DNA of 16,755 nt from Patescibacteria group bacterium (GCA_030916555.1 JAUPWK010000054.1:1-16755); one strand, 5' to 3'. Positions 4,911-14,130 are shown, counted from the stretch's first letter. A program made the numbers and translations. Notes: generated by a model from the sequence alone, not told the origin.

Positions 4911-6152
4911 ATGGACAACAATGAATTACAACGAGCATTCGGTGCGGGTGTGTTGGGTGCGCTGCTTGTGAATGTGGTGCTTGGGGCCGCAGCCTGGTCA
5001 TATGTAGCCACTCCACAAGGACGTGATCAGGTTGCGGATTGGTTGGATGTGAAATCAACCGCCTTGGTACCGATTGTTGATTCCGCGGGTGAACATTCAG
5101 ATATTGTGAATGTTGTGGAGGCTGCGAGTCCGGCTGTAGTTTCGATAGTGATCACAAAAGACGTTCCGATAATCGAAAAGTATTACGATCAGCAGACTGA
5201 TCCGTTTGGCGGAATTTTTGGCGGTCTTTACCAAATCCCACAGTATCGACAAAACGGAACCGAAGAGAAGGAAGTGGGTGGGGGATCCGGCTTCTTAGTG
5301 ACTGAGGATGGGTACGTGGTGACGAATGCACACGTCGTCAGTGATCCAGAAGCAAAATACACAGCCTTTTTAAATGATGGCTCAGAGTTTGCTGCAGAAG
5401 TCGTGGCTACAGATACGCTACTCGATATTGCTGTTCTGAAGATTGAGGGTAACGATTTTTCGTATTTGGAGTTTGGTGATTCAGCAGCAATTAAGTCAGG
5501 TCAGTCGGTAATTGCGATTGGAAATGCGCTTGGGGAATTTAGAAACACGGTGTCTGTTGGTGTGGTATCCGGATTATCGCGCTCTATCACGGCTTCGAAC
5601 GGAAGTGGTGAATCTGAGCAACTTACAAATATTATTCAAACTGACGCAGCGATTAATCCAGGTAATTCTGGCGGGCCACTCCTTGATTTATCCGGACGAG
5701 TAGTAGGCGTGAACGTGGCGGCTTCGGCTGGCGGAGCGGAAAATATTGGTTTTGCTTTGCCTGCAAATGCCGTGAAAAATACGGTTGATTCAATCCGAGA
5801 AAATGGCCGCGTGATTCGAGCCTATCTGGGCGTTCGCTTTTTAACCATCAATGAGGCAATACAGAAACAGAATGGTCTTTCCGTTGATCACGGTGCTCTT
5901 GTGGTGCGTGGCAGTCAGGGAGAATTGGCAATTATTCCAGGCTCACCCGCAGATAAGGCGGGTTTGGAGGAGAACGATATTATTTTGAAGATCGAGAATG
6001 AGGAAGTGAACGAAGAGCATCCGCTCAATGTGGTGTTACAGCAATACAAGGTTGGTGATAAAGTAAAGTTACACATCTTGCATGATGGCGATGAAAAAGA
6101 TGTGTATGCAACCCTTGCGGAGGCTCCTCAAAATGGGACAAAAAATGAGTAA
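4911..6152 (+). CDS. HtrA/DegP-like serine protease with PDZ domain
   Basis: The 413-residue protein has an N-terminal membrane anchor (about residues 10-33), so the protease lies outside the membrane, where it would degrade or refold damaged envelope proteins. The trypsin-like domain shows the complete triad: H141 in TNAHVV, D172 in LLDIAVLKI and S253 in GNSGGPLL. A single PDZ domain follows (about residues 300-400), with GSPADKAGLEENDIILKI as its binding-loop and helix region. One PDZ domain and a membrane anchor fit the DegS/HtrA class found in Gram-positive bacteria and CPR. The gene has its own TTGACA promoter and is followed after two bases by the GerMN gene. Its neighbours on the right are large secreted proteins, which could be clients (inference). 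Confidence 0.95.
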   Translation: MDNNELQRAFGAGVLGALLVNVVLGAAAWSYVATPQGRDQVADWLDVKSTALVPIVDSAGEHSDIVNVVEAASPAVVSIVITKDVPIIEKYYDQQTDPFGGIFGGLYQIPQYRQNGTEEKEVGGGSGFLVTEDGYVVTNAHVVSDPEAKYTAFLNDGSEFAAEVVATDTLLDIAVLKIEGNDFSYLEFGDSAAIKSGQSVIAIGNALGEFRNTVSVGVVSGLSRSITASNGSGESEQLTNIIQTDAAINPGNSGGPLLDLSGRVVGVNVAASAGGAENIGFALPANAVKNTVDSIRENGRVIRAYLGVRFLTINEAIQKQNGLSVDHGALVVRGSQGELAIIPGSPADKAGLEENDIILKIENEEVNEEHPLNVVLQQYKVGDKVKLHILHDGDEKDVYATLAEAPQNGTKNE

Positions 6153-6154
6153 TT

Positions 6155-6703
6155 ATGCGCAATATTCAATTTTTGGTGGCCGGTGTTTTTCTCATCACGT
6201 TCATTGTGGTGGCGACGCTTGTGTTTGAACAAGTATCGCCGCGGCCGGTGCCACCGGGGAATGGGGGAGTTATGGACGGTGATAGTGACGGCGAACATGA
6301 ACCTGATGATGTTACAAGCGTGCAGGTGTTTTTTGGGAATTCCACGCTTGATCCAAACGTTGAGCATTGCGAGACGGTTTACTCTGTTTCGCGAACCGTT
6401 GCGGAGACGCCAGCTCTTCCGAAGGTGGCTTTGGAGGAGCTGTTGATGGGTGTCATGGCTCCGGAACTGGCGCAAGGATATTTTTCAAGTTTGCCCGCAG
6501 ACGGGGAAGTCGAGAGCCTTGTGATCGCGCGTGGTGTGGCTACGGTGACCTTCTCAGAAAATTTTAAAAATGGATTAGCGGGTTCGTGCAAAGTAGCTGC
6601 GGTGAGGGCGCAAATTGAGCAAACCTTAAAGCAATTCGGAGACATCACGACGGTTGAGATTAAAATTCTCGGCGTGCCAGATGAAGAAGTTTTACAGCCA
6701 TAG
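6155..6703 (+). CDS. GerMN-domain membrane-anchored protein
   Basis: The 182-residue protein has one N-terminal membrane segment (about residues 5-25), a Pro/Gly/Asp-rich linker (26-53) and a single GerMN-type domain (about 55-178). Landmarks are VQVFFGNSTLDP at its start, a middle LEELLMG, LPADGEVESLVIARGVATVTFSENF, and a closing helix then VEIKILG. In spore formers GerMN domains occur in germination and sporulation proteins; in bacteria that do not sporulate the domain is thought to bind cell-wall or surface ligands. Two cysteines inside the domain may pair. The start is two bases after the htrA stop, so the two are probably translated together and act in the same compartment. No Shine-Dalgarno site is visible. 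Confidence 0.82.
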   Translation: MRNIQFLVAGVFLITFIVVATLVFEQVSPRPVPPGNGGVMDGDSDGEHEPDDVTSVQVFFGNSTLDPNVEHCETVYSVSRTVAETPALPKVALEELLMGVMAPELAQGYFSSLPADGEVESLVIARGVATVTFSENFKNGLAGSCKVAAVRAQIEQTLKQFGDITTVEIKILGVPDEEVLQP

Positions 6704-6747
6704 TTTTTGTCCCATGTGTATAACTTTCTTTTGCATTTTCTGGCCTG

Positions 6748-6756
6748 TGTTACGAT
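6748..6756 (+). promoter_or_regulatory. Extended -10 promoter of the HU gene
   Basis: TGTTACGAT (TGnTACGAT) matches an extended -10 element. The transcript would start near 6763, leaving a leader of about 34 bases. TTGCAT at 6731-6736 is only 14 nt upstream of the hexamer, so the -35 is uncertain. Confidence 0.4.
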
Positions 6757-6796
6757 TTTCCCCGTAAAAACGAATATTCATTAATCGAACACAGAT

Positions 6797-7081
6797 ATGT
6801 CAAAGCGCATGACCAAGTCACAGATCATGGCCGAACTCGCTACTCGCTGGAACGTTTCCAAGCGTGAGGCCGGTGAGATGTACGATGGCTTCGTAAAGCT
6901 TGCCTACGATGAGATTAAGCGCGCTGGTGAGTTCGTGATGCCAGGTCTTGGAAAGATGGCTAAGAAGCATCGCGCTGCTCGTCAGGGTCGCAACCCAGCC
7001 ACGGGTGCTACCATCCAGATCCCAGCCAAGACTGTTGTAAAGTTCTCAGTTGCCAAGGCTGCTAAAGAGTCTTTGATGTAA
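6797..7081 (+). CDS. HU-family DNA-binding protein
   Basis: The 94-residue basic protein has the size and pattern of HU/IHF proteins, which bend DNA as dimers and organise the nucleoid. The N-terminal helices carry MTKSQIMAELA, the GEFVMPGLGKM strand region follows (about residues 44-54), and the DNA-binding arm has the family signature GRNPATGATIQIPA (64-77), with P66 at the place of the intercalating proline. The C-terminal VVKFSVAKAAKESL closes the fold. The codons (AAG, CGC, GCC, ATC, CAG) look like those of a highly expressed gene. It is a single unit with its own promoter and terminator. The leader lacks a clear Shine-Dalgarno site, which is notable for an abundant protein. Confidence 0.95.
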   Translation: MSKRMTKSQIMAELATRWNVSKREAGEMYDGFVKLAYDEIKRAGEFVMPGLGKMAKKHRAARQGRNPATGATIQIPAKTVVKFSVAKAAKESLM

Positions 7082-7101
7082 ACTGGTGCGATAAGTTAAA
7101 A

Positions 7102-7127
7102 CCCCCTGACATTGTCAGGGGGTTTTT
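7102..7127 (+). terminator. Terminator of the HU gene
   Basis: CCCCCTGAC (7102-7110) pairs perfectly with GTCAGGGGG (7114-7122) around an ATT loop, followed by five T residues and preceded by A residues. Confidence 0.9.
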
Positions 7128-7194
7128 GCTATGTGGACAACTACGACTATATTTTTTGCCAGGATGCGGTAATCTGCGCAATAAACCTCTATTT

Positions 7195-9492
7195 ATGAAA
7201 ATTTTCACCTTATTCGGCGCTGCGTTTCTGTTAGGAACGGTTCTTGTTGTGCCACATAGTGCGTTTGCCGCTACGCGGACTTGGGACGGCGGGGGAGCTA
7301 CGAATAATTGGAGTGATTGCATAAATTGGAGCGGTGACGTGTGTCCTGGAGCTTCTGATGTAGCTACTTTTAATGGTGCATCAACCAAGTCTGTGACTCT
7401 TGATGCAAACACTACTCTGCAGTCGTTGAATATCAATTCTGGTTACACGGGCACTCTTACTCAGGCGGCAAACTTATCATTGAGCCTAAATTTTAATCAC
7501 GATACCCAGGATGGAAGTTTCCTTTGGTCGTCTGGCAAACTTTCATTTGTTGGGAGTTCTGCAGCGATCTGGAATTTGGATACGGGTGATGATTATTTTG
7601 GCGATGTTGAGTTGAATAAAAATAACGGCATCCCGGTTACTATCACGAGTAATGATGAGGTCTTCGTGTCTGGTGAGCTACGATTAACGAACGGTCAAAT
7701 CCAAACAAGTCTCGTTGGAAATGCGTATTCGGCTGCTTTCAATGTTCAGGGGGACGTGATTCAGTCCGCGGGTTTTGACGGAATCAACGATGATACAACA
7801 AACTACACACATTTTGTGTATGTAGATTTTGGGAATGACGCCGCTGTTCAAACATACACAGTGAACGGTGGTATTGGTCTGTGGTTGCGTTTAGATTCAG
7901 TTGCAGATTCAAGTGATGCAATTGTTTTTGCCGCGCCAGGTGCGTTGACTGGTGTTCAGGCAACTCCTGGTTTTACCGGGAGCCTTCCGATCAATAATCT
8001 GAATGATTATCCGATTACGGTTTGGCATTGGCAGCAAGAGTCAGGTGTTTATGATGCAAGTAGTCAGTCGAGTTGGAGCTTCTCGGAATTTGTGGTTGCA
8101 CCTGGAGCGAGTTTTGTAGCACCCGCACGCGTGACGGCGGTACTGAGCGGTAACTACGATTGGAACGTGGATGGCACCCAGATTTTTAATGATTTCGTGA
8201 TAAACAAAAGTAATCTTGGCTCAATCCATTTGGGGCTTGGCGAAGATACGTTTGTAGTTTTGGGTGACCTTGAGTTAATTGATGGTGGCGTTTGGGATGG
8301 AGTTCTTGATGTTCGAGGCGACATCACTCAAGCTGCAAGTTATGAAGGTGGTGCTGGAGTTATTCAATTTGGCGATGATTTCGTAAGCCAAACGTACACC
8401 GTGAACGGTGGCGGTGCACAGACATTACGTTTTGATTCGTCTGCCGATGCAAGTGATAGTTTGGTGTTTGCCGCTGCGGGTGCGGGTGCAGTGGAAATTA
8501 CGTCCGGGTTTAGCGGCACTGTTCCTGTTTTAAACCCACTTGATCTCACTCCATCATTCTGGGTGTGGAACCAGGCCGCCGGCACCTATGATGCAAGTGC
8601 TCAAAGTAATTGGAACATTGATGCCTTAACGATTTCTGGTGGTACTTTTGTGGCTCCAGATACTACTACAGCCTGGCGAGGAGCATCGACTTGGGATGTT
8701 AACGGTACTCAAATATTCAATAATTTAGTGGTTCGTCGGGACGGACTCTTTAGACCAGTTCTGTTAGCCGGTAACGATTCTTTGATCGTGAACGGTGATT
8801 TGAGTCTTTTGGACGGAAGATTGGAGTATCAAGTGGCAAATAGCACTGGCTCAGTTCGCGTTCGTGGTGATGTGGTCGTGGGGCCGCTGTGGGATGGCGG
8901 CGGCGTTGCGTTGCGTTTTATTGGCAATGCGGCACAGACTTTTGATCTGACTGGAGCTACGACCTTATTTGACGGCGACATTCTTATTAACAAGGCTGCG
9001 GGTCAAGTAACGTTGATGTCGGATTTGGTCATGGATTATGCAAATAGCAGTACCCAAGATCTCACCATTTTGGCTGGTACTTTGGATGTTGATCCTGTCG
9101 CGCATTATTCCATTAGTCTGAACGGCAACTGGACGAATTTTGGCACTTTTGTAGCTCAGGCAGGCACAGTTCATTTGATAGGTGGTACGCAGCGCATACT
9201 CGGCACTACGACGTTTTATCATTTAACAAAACAAACATCTGTGCCAGCAACTCTGGTGTTGGCTGCTAATCGAACACAGACTGTGTTAGGAGATTTGCGC
9301 TTTACGGGGCAGTCGACGGGATTATTAACTGTGCGGAGTTCGTCGAACGGCACTCAGGCAAGTCTTGACGCACAGGGTGGACGAACACTTGAATACGTAC
9401 GCGTGCGTGACAATCGTAATTTGAATTCGACCTCGATGAGCTGCGGTATTGGTTGTGTAGATTTGGGCAATAATCTAGGCTGGGTATTTTAG
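7195..9492 (+). CDS. Secreted beta-repeat surface protein, paralogue 1
   Basis: The start is the ATG at 7195, which gives a clean signal peptide (MKIFTLFGAAFLLGTVLV, cleavage after AFA, residue 25); the longer open frame upstream overlaps the HU terminator. The mature part of the 765-residue protein opens with a head module (TRTWDGGG, NWSGD, PGASDVATFNG). Two full repeat units of 180 residues follow, beginning FGNDAAVQTYTVNGG (7828) and FGDDFVSQTYTVNGG (8368). Each contains a W-x-x-x-SG-YDAS-QS-W segment and ends with WDVNGTQIF-like text. A partial third unit (about 8918) follows, and the protein ends LGNNLGWVF. The repeats suggest a stacked beta structure like autotransporter-type strands. 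No anchor, sortase motif or C-terminal domain is present. A weak TATATT at 7148-7153 may be its -10. Confidence 0.88.
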   Translation: MKIFTLFGAAFLLGTVLVVPHSAFAATRTWDGGGATNNWSDCINWSGDVCPGASDVATFNGASTKSVTLDANTTLQSLNINSGYTGTLTQAANLSLSLNFNHDTQDGSFLWSSGKLSFVGSSAAIWNLDTGDDYFGDVELNKNNGIPVTITSNDEVFVSGELRLTNGQIQTSLVGNAYSAAFNVQGDVIQSAGFDGINDDTTNYTHFVYVDFGNDAAVQTYTVNGGIGLWLRLDSVADSSDAIVFAAPGALTGVQATPGFTGSLPINNLNDYPITVWHWQQESGVYDASSQSSWSFSEFVVAPGASFVAPARVTAVLSGNYDWNVDGTQIFNDFVINKSNLGSIHLGLGEDTFVVLGDLELIDGGVWDGVLDVRGDITQAASYEGGAGVIQFGDDFVSQTYTVNGGGAQTLRFDSSADASDSLVFAAAGAGAVEITSGFSGTVPVLNPLDLTPSFWVWNQAAGTYDASAQSNWNIDALTISGGTFVAPDTTTAWRGASTWDVNGTQIFNNLVVRRDGLFRPVLLAGNDSLIVNGDLSLLDGRLEYQVANSTGSVRVRGDVVVGPLWDGGGVALRFIGNAAQTFDLTGATTLFDGDILINKAAGQVTLMSDLVMDYANSSTQDLTILAGTLDVDPVAHYSISLNGNWTNFGTFVAQAGTVHLIGGTQRILGTTTFYHLTKQTSVPATLVLAANRTQTVLGDLRFTGQSTGLLTVRSSSNGTQASLDAQGGRTLEYVRVRDNRNLNSTSMSCGIGCVDLGNNLGWVF

Positions 9493-9505
9493 GCTCTCAT
9501 ATGGG

Positions 9506-9517
9506 CGCATCGATGCG
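9506..9517. repeat. 12-base perfect palindrome between paralogues 1 and 2
   Basis: CGCATCGATGCG is self-complementary over all twelve bases and lies just after the stop of paralogue 1, upstream of the T-run terminator. It could be a protein-binding site or chance. Confidence 0.3.
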
Positions 9518-9557
9518 TTAAGTACTGCAATTTTAGGTGGTGTAGATTATAAAAAAT

Positions 9558-9579
9558 CTCCAAATTTTGGAGGCTTTTT
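9558..9579 (+). terminator. Terminator of paralogue 1
   Basis: CTCCAAA (9558-9564) and TTTGGAG (9566-9572) form an inverted repeat; since the centre cannot close tightly, the working stem is probably CTCC/GGAG with an AT loop. GC and five T residues follow, and A6 precedes it. Confidence 0.65.
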
Positions 9580-9580
9580 A

Positions 9581-9589
9581 TGGTACAAT
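9581..9589 (+). promoter_or_regulatory. Extended -10 promoter of paralogue 2
   Basis: TGGTACAAT fits an extended -10 (TGnTACAAT). The hexamer ends eleven bases before the ATG at 9601. No -35 or Shine-Dalgarno site is apparent. Confidence 0.5.
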
Positions 9590-9600
9590 AGTTATATTCT

Positions 9601-12600
9601 ATGGGTCTGCACCGTTGGCTTTCAGGATTTGTTGGCGCATTTTTTGCGATCCTGTTTTTTGCTTGCGCGCATCCAGCCTTGGCGGTGACTCGGACGTGGG
9701 ATGGGGGTGGCACTGACGGTGCCTGCGGAGGCCAGGCAGGAGACGGGAACAAATGGTCGTGTGCAGCCAATTGGTCGGGTGACACTATCCCGGGAGCTTC
9801 TGATGTGGCTACCTTTAACTCGACTTCAACGAAAAACGCCACCATTAACCAAGCTTTCTCCATTCAGACCATTAACATCAACTCGGGCTATACGGGTATT
9901 GTCACCCAGGCTTCTGACCTGACGTTATCGATCAACTTTACGCATAACACGACAAACGGTACCTACACCTGGTCTTCCGGAACGCTTACGTTTTCTGGCG
10001 GTTCGGCGGCTGCTTGGGATGTGGACACAGGTGATGACACCTTTGGTGCGGTAACCATCAGTAAATCAACAGGCGTGAACGTAACGGTTACAAGTGGCGA
10101 CACCGCCGTTGTGACGAGCACGCTGACGCTCACTGACGGAAATATCAATACAGGTATTGTTGAAGCAAGGTCAGGCGTTACGCACGGAGCAGGTTTTGAT
10201 GGAGGTACAGGAACTTTGAATATTACGCAGGGGGCAACGGACGTTAATTTAACTGCCTCAGGTCAATTGCCGCTCACTACACTGAGTGCGAGTAGGGTGA
10301 TTAATGGTCCGGCTTCGGGTACGACCACATTTGATGGTCGCTTTACGGTTTCCTCCGGGTCGTACGTGGGGAGCGCCGGCGACCTGACATTAACCGGAGG
10401 TTTGACGGTGTCTGGAGGTAGCTTTAACGGAGGAAGTGGTGCTATCGACAACAACGGTACTTTTGTTTTATCTGGTGTGGGAACTACGTTTACTTCAACA
10501 ACCGGTACTTTCTTTAATTCCTCCACCTTTACCCACACGGACTCAAGTACCTTTACCCACAATTCCGGCACCGTCACCTTCGATGGTAGTTCGGCCACTA
10601 TCGATGTAAATGCATCGGAGACCTTCGGCAACCTGAACTTTAATGCGACTACGAGCGCCACAAAAACGATTAGCAGCGGGGATACATTAATTGTGACGGG
10701 AACACTCACATTGTCTGACGGGAATATTAATACGGGTACTGTGGAGGCGCGTGACACTATTACGCCCGGTGCAGGTTTTGACGGAGGATCGGCGCTCTTG
10801 AATATTACCCAGGGATCGACAGATATTAACTTGGTTGCCGGCGGACAGATGCCAGCTGTGACTTTGGCGGCAAACCGCATTATTAACGGCGTGTCTTCTG
10901 GTACGGTGATTTTTGACGGCGATTTTATTCTTACAAATGGATCTTTTGTGGGCGGGGCGGGGGACCTTGATCTTAATGGAACGAGCACGACCCAGGGTTT
11001 ATCTATTAGCTCTCCGGCATCTTTTACCGCTCCAAGCGGAACAATGACGGTGTCTGGTGGCTTTCAGCACCTCGATTCCAGTACATTTAATACAAATTCT
11101 GGCACAATTAACTTTGATCCCGCTGGTACGGTTACCATAAACGTAAATGTTTCCGAGACCTTCAATAATCTTATTTTTGGTTCGCCTTCAATTGGAGCTG
11201 TATCAGTTGGGGATTCGGGCAATGATGTGCTTATTGTGGAAGGGACTCTGTCCTTCTTAGGCGGATACGTTGATGGCACGAGTGCTTCATCAGTTGAGAT
11301 CGACGCTCGTGGTGACATCATTCAAGGGGGGACATCAGAGGGGGGATCTGCGAAAGTGTCCTTTGGTAATGATCTTGTGGCTCAAACTTGGACAGTGAAT
11401 GATGCAGAGGGTCCAATGCTTTTTCTTGATTCAGCTGCAGATGCGAATGACACGGTTACATTTGCTGCGGCCGGGAATTTGTACGGAGTAACCACGACCC
11501 CTGCTTTTAGTGGCAACATTCCCATTGATAATGCGTCAAACTATGTAATTGGATTTGAGCGCTGGAACCAGGTTTCGGGAACGTATGACGCAAGCGCACA
11601 ATCAAGTTGGCAGATCGGATCGTTTGTTTATTCTGGAGGAAGTTTTACACCACCACCCTTGGTAACGGTTGGTTTTTCTGCAGGTGATTGGGATGTGCAA
11701 AGTACATTCACCTTTACAAATTTTACTGTCGATCCTGCGGGTGGAGTCATGTCATTTGTTGATAGCGATACCTTGGTTATTTTGGGAACACTTTCTCTTA
11801 CGACCGGCTCCACGGATGGTACGGGGGTATTTGATACGCGCGGAAATACGGTTTATGGTGCCCTTTTTGGGGGCGGTAACGATGAAACGATTATTGATTT
11901 TGGTAACGATGCTGTGGCGCAATCCCTCACTCTTAACGGCGGAGTCGGGCTCATTACAAGATTTAATTCCGCTGCCGATGCGAGTGACAGCATTCTCTTG
12001 GGGGGTGGTTATAGCGAGATTGATGGAATCTATATAACCTCTGACTTTGTAGGAGCGATTCCAATCACGAATCCGGACGACAGTGAGTTCTATGCTGGGC
12101 AATGGCATCAACAGGCCGGAACCTATGATGCAAGTGCAGATTCGTTTTGGTACTTTGAAGATTTTGACATTAGCGGAGGATCTTTCCTGGCTCCAGACAC
12201 CGTCACTGTTGCAAACGGCGGGGGGACGTGGGATGTAAACGGCACGCAGACATTCCGAAATATTCAGATGGAGTTAAGTTCGGCTATCTTTTATCTCGCT
12301 GCGGGTTCTGGCGATAGGCTGATTGTGAATGGGGATGCTTATTTTGCCTCTGGTCAACTAAATGCCGATCTAGAGATTCGCGGCAATGCATTTTTTGATA
12401 CGGGTTTTGACGGGGGTACGGGAGGAATTATTTTGAACGGCACCGGGACTCAACTGTTTGGTCCAGCTGTCGGTGTTGCTGGCAGTCGGCTTTTTGATGG
12501 GGATCTGACGATCAATAAAACGGCGGGATATGTATCTTTGGACAGTGACTTTGTGATGGATGCTGCTGGTCAGGACTTCAGTCTACTTGACGGTACGTTC

Positions 12601-14094
12601 GCGACGGGCGGCATCCCCCTCTCTATGAGTGGGGTCGGCTCGACATTTACCGTGGCTGACGGAGCACGACTTGAGTTGGTCACGAATGATATAAGTTTTA
12701 CTGGCGTTACGCCATCATTTGGTGTTGATTCGACCGTCTATTATGAGGGCTGGGGAGACGAAACTTTTTTGAATGTCCTGACCACTTCTTACGGGAATCT
12801 TTTGCTTGATACTCAAAGTTTTGATGTGTATCAATTTGGAGCAAACCTTGATATTAATGGCGACCTTCAGGTTTTTGGATGCATGCTGGATGTCGGCGCA
12901 GGTGAATCGTATACATTGAACATCGCGGGAGACTTTGATTTGGGAAGCGACAGTAGTTTTGATGCGCAAACAGGCACCGTTACCTTTGATGGCACTGGTA
13001 ATCAAGCAATCACTGGAGATAATACCTTCTACAATCTTGCAAAGACACGCGGTGGCGAAGGTACACTTACCCTGGGGGCGGGGTACATCCAGACTGTTAC
13101 CAATAGTCTTACTTTGCAAGGAACCACGCCAAGCTCTCGTCTTCTCTTGCGTAGTTCATTACCCGGAACTCAAGTTGCTATTGATCCTCAAGGGTCCGTA
13201 AATGTGCGCAATCTCGACGTGAAGGATAGTAATAACATCTCAACTGACGTCATTAACTGTCTTATTGGGTGCCGATCCTCTGGTAATAACCTGAATTGGA
13301 ATATTACCAACGTTGGTTCGAGTAATACGCCAATAGAATTGAGTTATATCTCACCTGCCACGGGAGCTAAGCTCCACGCCGGAGATACTACGCAAATCAC
13401 GTGGTCGTCTTCGGCTTCGGCAGGATCTTTTGTGAATATTGATATTTCTACCGATGGTGGTTTGAGCTTCGCGCCGTTATTTACAAATCTACCGAATACG
13501 GGAAGTGTTGATTGGATTGTGCCTGAGGTTGATAGTCAGGCTGTGTTTTTGAGTCTTGTGACAACAAATGGAATCTTGGCCATTGCGGGTGTCGATTCTC
13601 CAATGTTCACGATTATTGGCACCCCCGTCATTAATCCAGTCCCGGATACAGACGGTTTTACGCACACCTTTGTTCGCGGTAAAACATCGCCAGCTGTTTA
13701 TTACATTGATGCCGACTTTGTGCGTCATGCGGTATTGAATGAGGCTACTTACTTCACGTATGAAGATTCGTGGGAGGCTGTTACAGTAGTTCACGATTCT
13801 CAGCTCTCAGATTACCCGCTTGGAAGTATTTTATTGCCAAAGCCAGGCGTTGTTCTTGTAAAATTCTACGCGGATAATCGGGTTTACGCACTCGAAGCGC
13901 AGGGCGAAAAAACACTTCTGCGGCATATCGAAAATGAACGCCAGGCTGAAGAATTGTACGGGACAAATTGGGCCGCGTATGTGATTGATATCGATCCCGT
14001 ATTCTGGGGAAAATTTACACTTGGCGACCCATTGCCAATGAATGCTGAGGTAGATCGATCTCTTCTAAAGAAACGCGATGATCTCCATGACTAG
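9601..14094 (+). CDS. Giant secreted beta-repeat surface protein, paralogue 2
   Basis: The 1497-residue protein has a signal peptide (cleavage after ALA, residue 29) and the WDGGG head module with a cysteine pair (DGACGG and KWSCAANWSGD). Two type A repeats follow (about residues 175-365 and 366-545; FDGG, LNITQG, RVING/RIING, SETF-NL), then two type B units beginning FGNDLVAQTWTV (residue 588) and FGNDAVAQSLTL (residue 767) and a partial third (about 944). The repeats end in GNNLNWN, where paralogue 1 stops. It then adds an Ig-like segment (about 1244-1335; SPATGAKLHAGDTTQITW, GSVDWIVP) and a C-terminal domain (about 1350-1497) with RGKTSPAVYYIDADFVRHAV, NEATYFTY, LVKFYADNRVYAL and YGTNW, a form I associate with CPR surface proteins. 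It is probably a surface filament, adhesin or S-layer component. Confidence 0.9.
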   Translation: MGLHRWLSGFVGAFFAILFFACAHPALAVTRTWDGGGTDGACGGQAGDGNKWSCAANWSGDTIPGASDVATFNSTSTKNATINQAFSIQTININSGYTGIVTQASDLTLSINFTHNTTNGTYTWSSGTLTFSGGSAAAWDVDTGDDTFGAVTISKSTGVNVTVTSGDTAVVTSTLTLTDGNINTGIVEARSGVTHGAGFDGGTGTLNITQGATDVNLTASGQLPLTTLSASRVINGPASGTTTFDGRFTVSSGSYVGSAGDLTLTGGLTVSGGSFNGGSGAIDNNGTFVLSGVGTTFTSTTGTFFNSSTFTHTDSSTFTHNSGTVTFDGSSATIDVNASETFGNLNFNATTSATKTISSGDTLIVTGTLTLSDGNINTGTVEARDTITPGAGFDGGSALLNITQGSTDINLVAGGQMPAVTLAANRIINGVSSGTVIFDGDFILTNGSFVGGAGDLDLNGTSTTQGLSISSPASFTAPSGTMTVSGGFQHLDSSTFNTNSGTINFDPAGTVTINVNVSETFNNLIFGSPSIGAVSVGDSGNDVLIVEGTLSFLGGYVDGTSASSVEIDARGDIIQGGTSEGGSAKVSFGNDLVAQTWTVNDAEGPMLFLDSAADANDTVTFAAAGNLYGVTTTPAFSGNIPIDNASNYVIGFERWNQVSGTYDASAQSSWQIGSFVYSGGSFTPPPLVTVGFSAGDWDVQSTFTFTNFTVDPAGGVMSFVDSDTLVILGTLSLTTGSTDGTGVFDTRGNTVYGALFGGGNDETIIDFGNDAVAQSLTLNGGVGLITRFNSAADASDSILLGGGYSEIDGIYITSDFVGAIPITNPDDSEFYAGQWHQQAGTYDASADSFWYFEDFDISGGSFLAPDTVTVANGGGTWDVNGTQTFRNIQMELSSAIFYLAAGSGDRLIVNGDAYFASGQLNADLEIRGNAFFDTGFDGGTGGIILNGTGTQLFGPAVGVAGSRLFDGDLTINKTAGYVSLDSDFVMDAAGQDFSLLDGTFATGGIPLSMSGVGSTFTVADGARLELVTNDISFTGVTPSFGVDSTVYYEGWGDETFLNVLTTSYGNLLLDTQSFDVYQFGANLDINGDLQVFGCMLDVGAGESYTLNIAGDFDLGSDSSFDAQTGTVTFDGTGNQAITGDNTFYNLAKTRGGEGTLTLGAGYIQTVTNSLTLQGTTPSSRLLLRSSLPGTQVAIDPQGSVNVRNLDVKDSNNISTDVINCLIGCRSSGNNLNWNITNVGSSNTPIELSYISPATGAKLHAGDTTQITWSSSASAGSFVNIDISTDGGLSFAPLFTNLPNTGSVDWIVPEVDSQAVFLSLVTTNGILAIAGVDSPMFTIIGTPVINPVPDTDGFTHTFVRGKTSPAVYYIDADFVRHAVLNEATYFTYEDSWEAVTVVHDSQLSDYPLGSILLPKPGVVLVKFYADNRVYALEAQGEKTLLRHIENERQAEELYGTNWAAYVIDIDPVFWGKFTLGDPLPMNAEVDRSLLKKRDDLHD

Positions 14095-14106
14095 TTTTTC
14101 CACAAG

Positions 14107-14130
14107 CCCTCGACAAAATCGGGGGTTTTT
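14107..14130 (+). terminator. Terminator of paralogue 2
   Basis: CCCTCGA (14107-14113) pairs with TCGGGGG (14119-14125), with one T-G wobble and a CAAAA loop, followed by five T residues. It begins 13 bases after the stop. Confidence 0.8.

Noticed and set aside
4849..5058. 70-residue N-terminal extension of gpsA
   Set aside because: It overlaps the divergent promoter region and the start of htrA, and the Rossmann motif begins right at the ATG at 4848.
7126..7194. 23-residue extension of paralogue 1
   Set aside because: It starts inside the HU terminator T-run and would bury the signal peptide that begins at 7195.
7195..9492. Autotransporter with outer-membrane barrel
   Set aside because: The strands resemble autotransporter repeats, but there is no C-terminal barrel and the genome type is probably single-membrane.
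10263..10988. 241-codon minus-strand open frame inside paralogue 2
   Set aside because: The Pro/Val/Ser-rich text is the antisense shadow of Thr/Gly/Ser repeats; similar shadows appear at 11064-11321, 15772-16158 and 16159-16485.
9601..14094. Sortase-anchored protein
   Set aside because: No LPxTG-like motif, C-terminal membrane helix or basic tail is present at the end.
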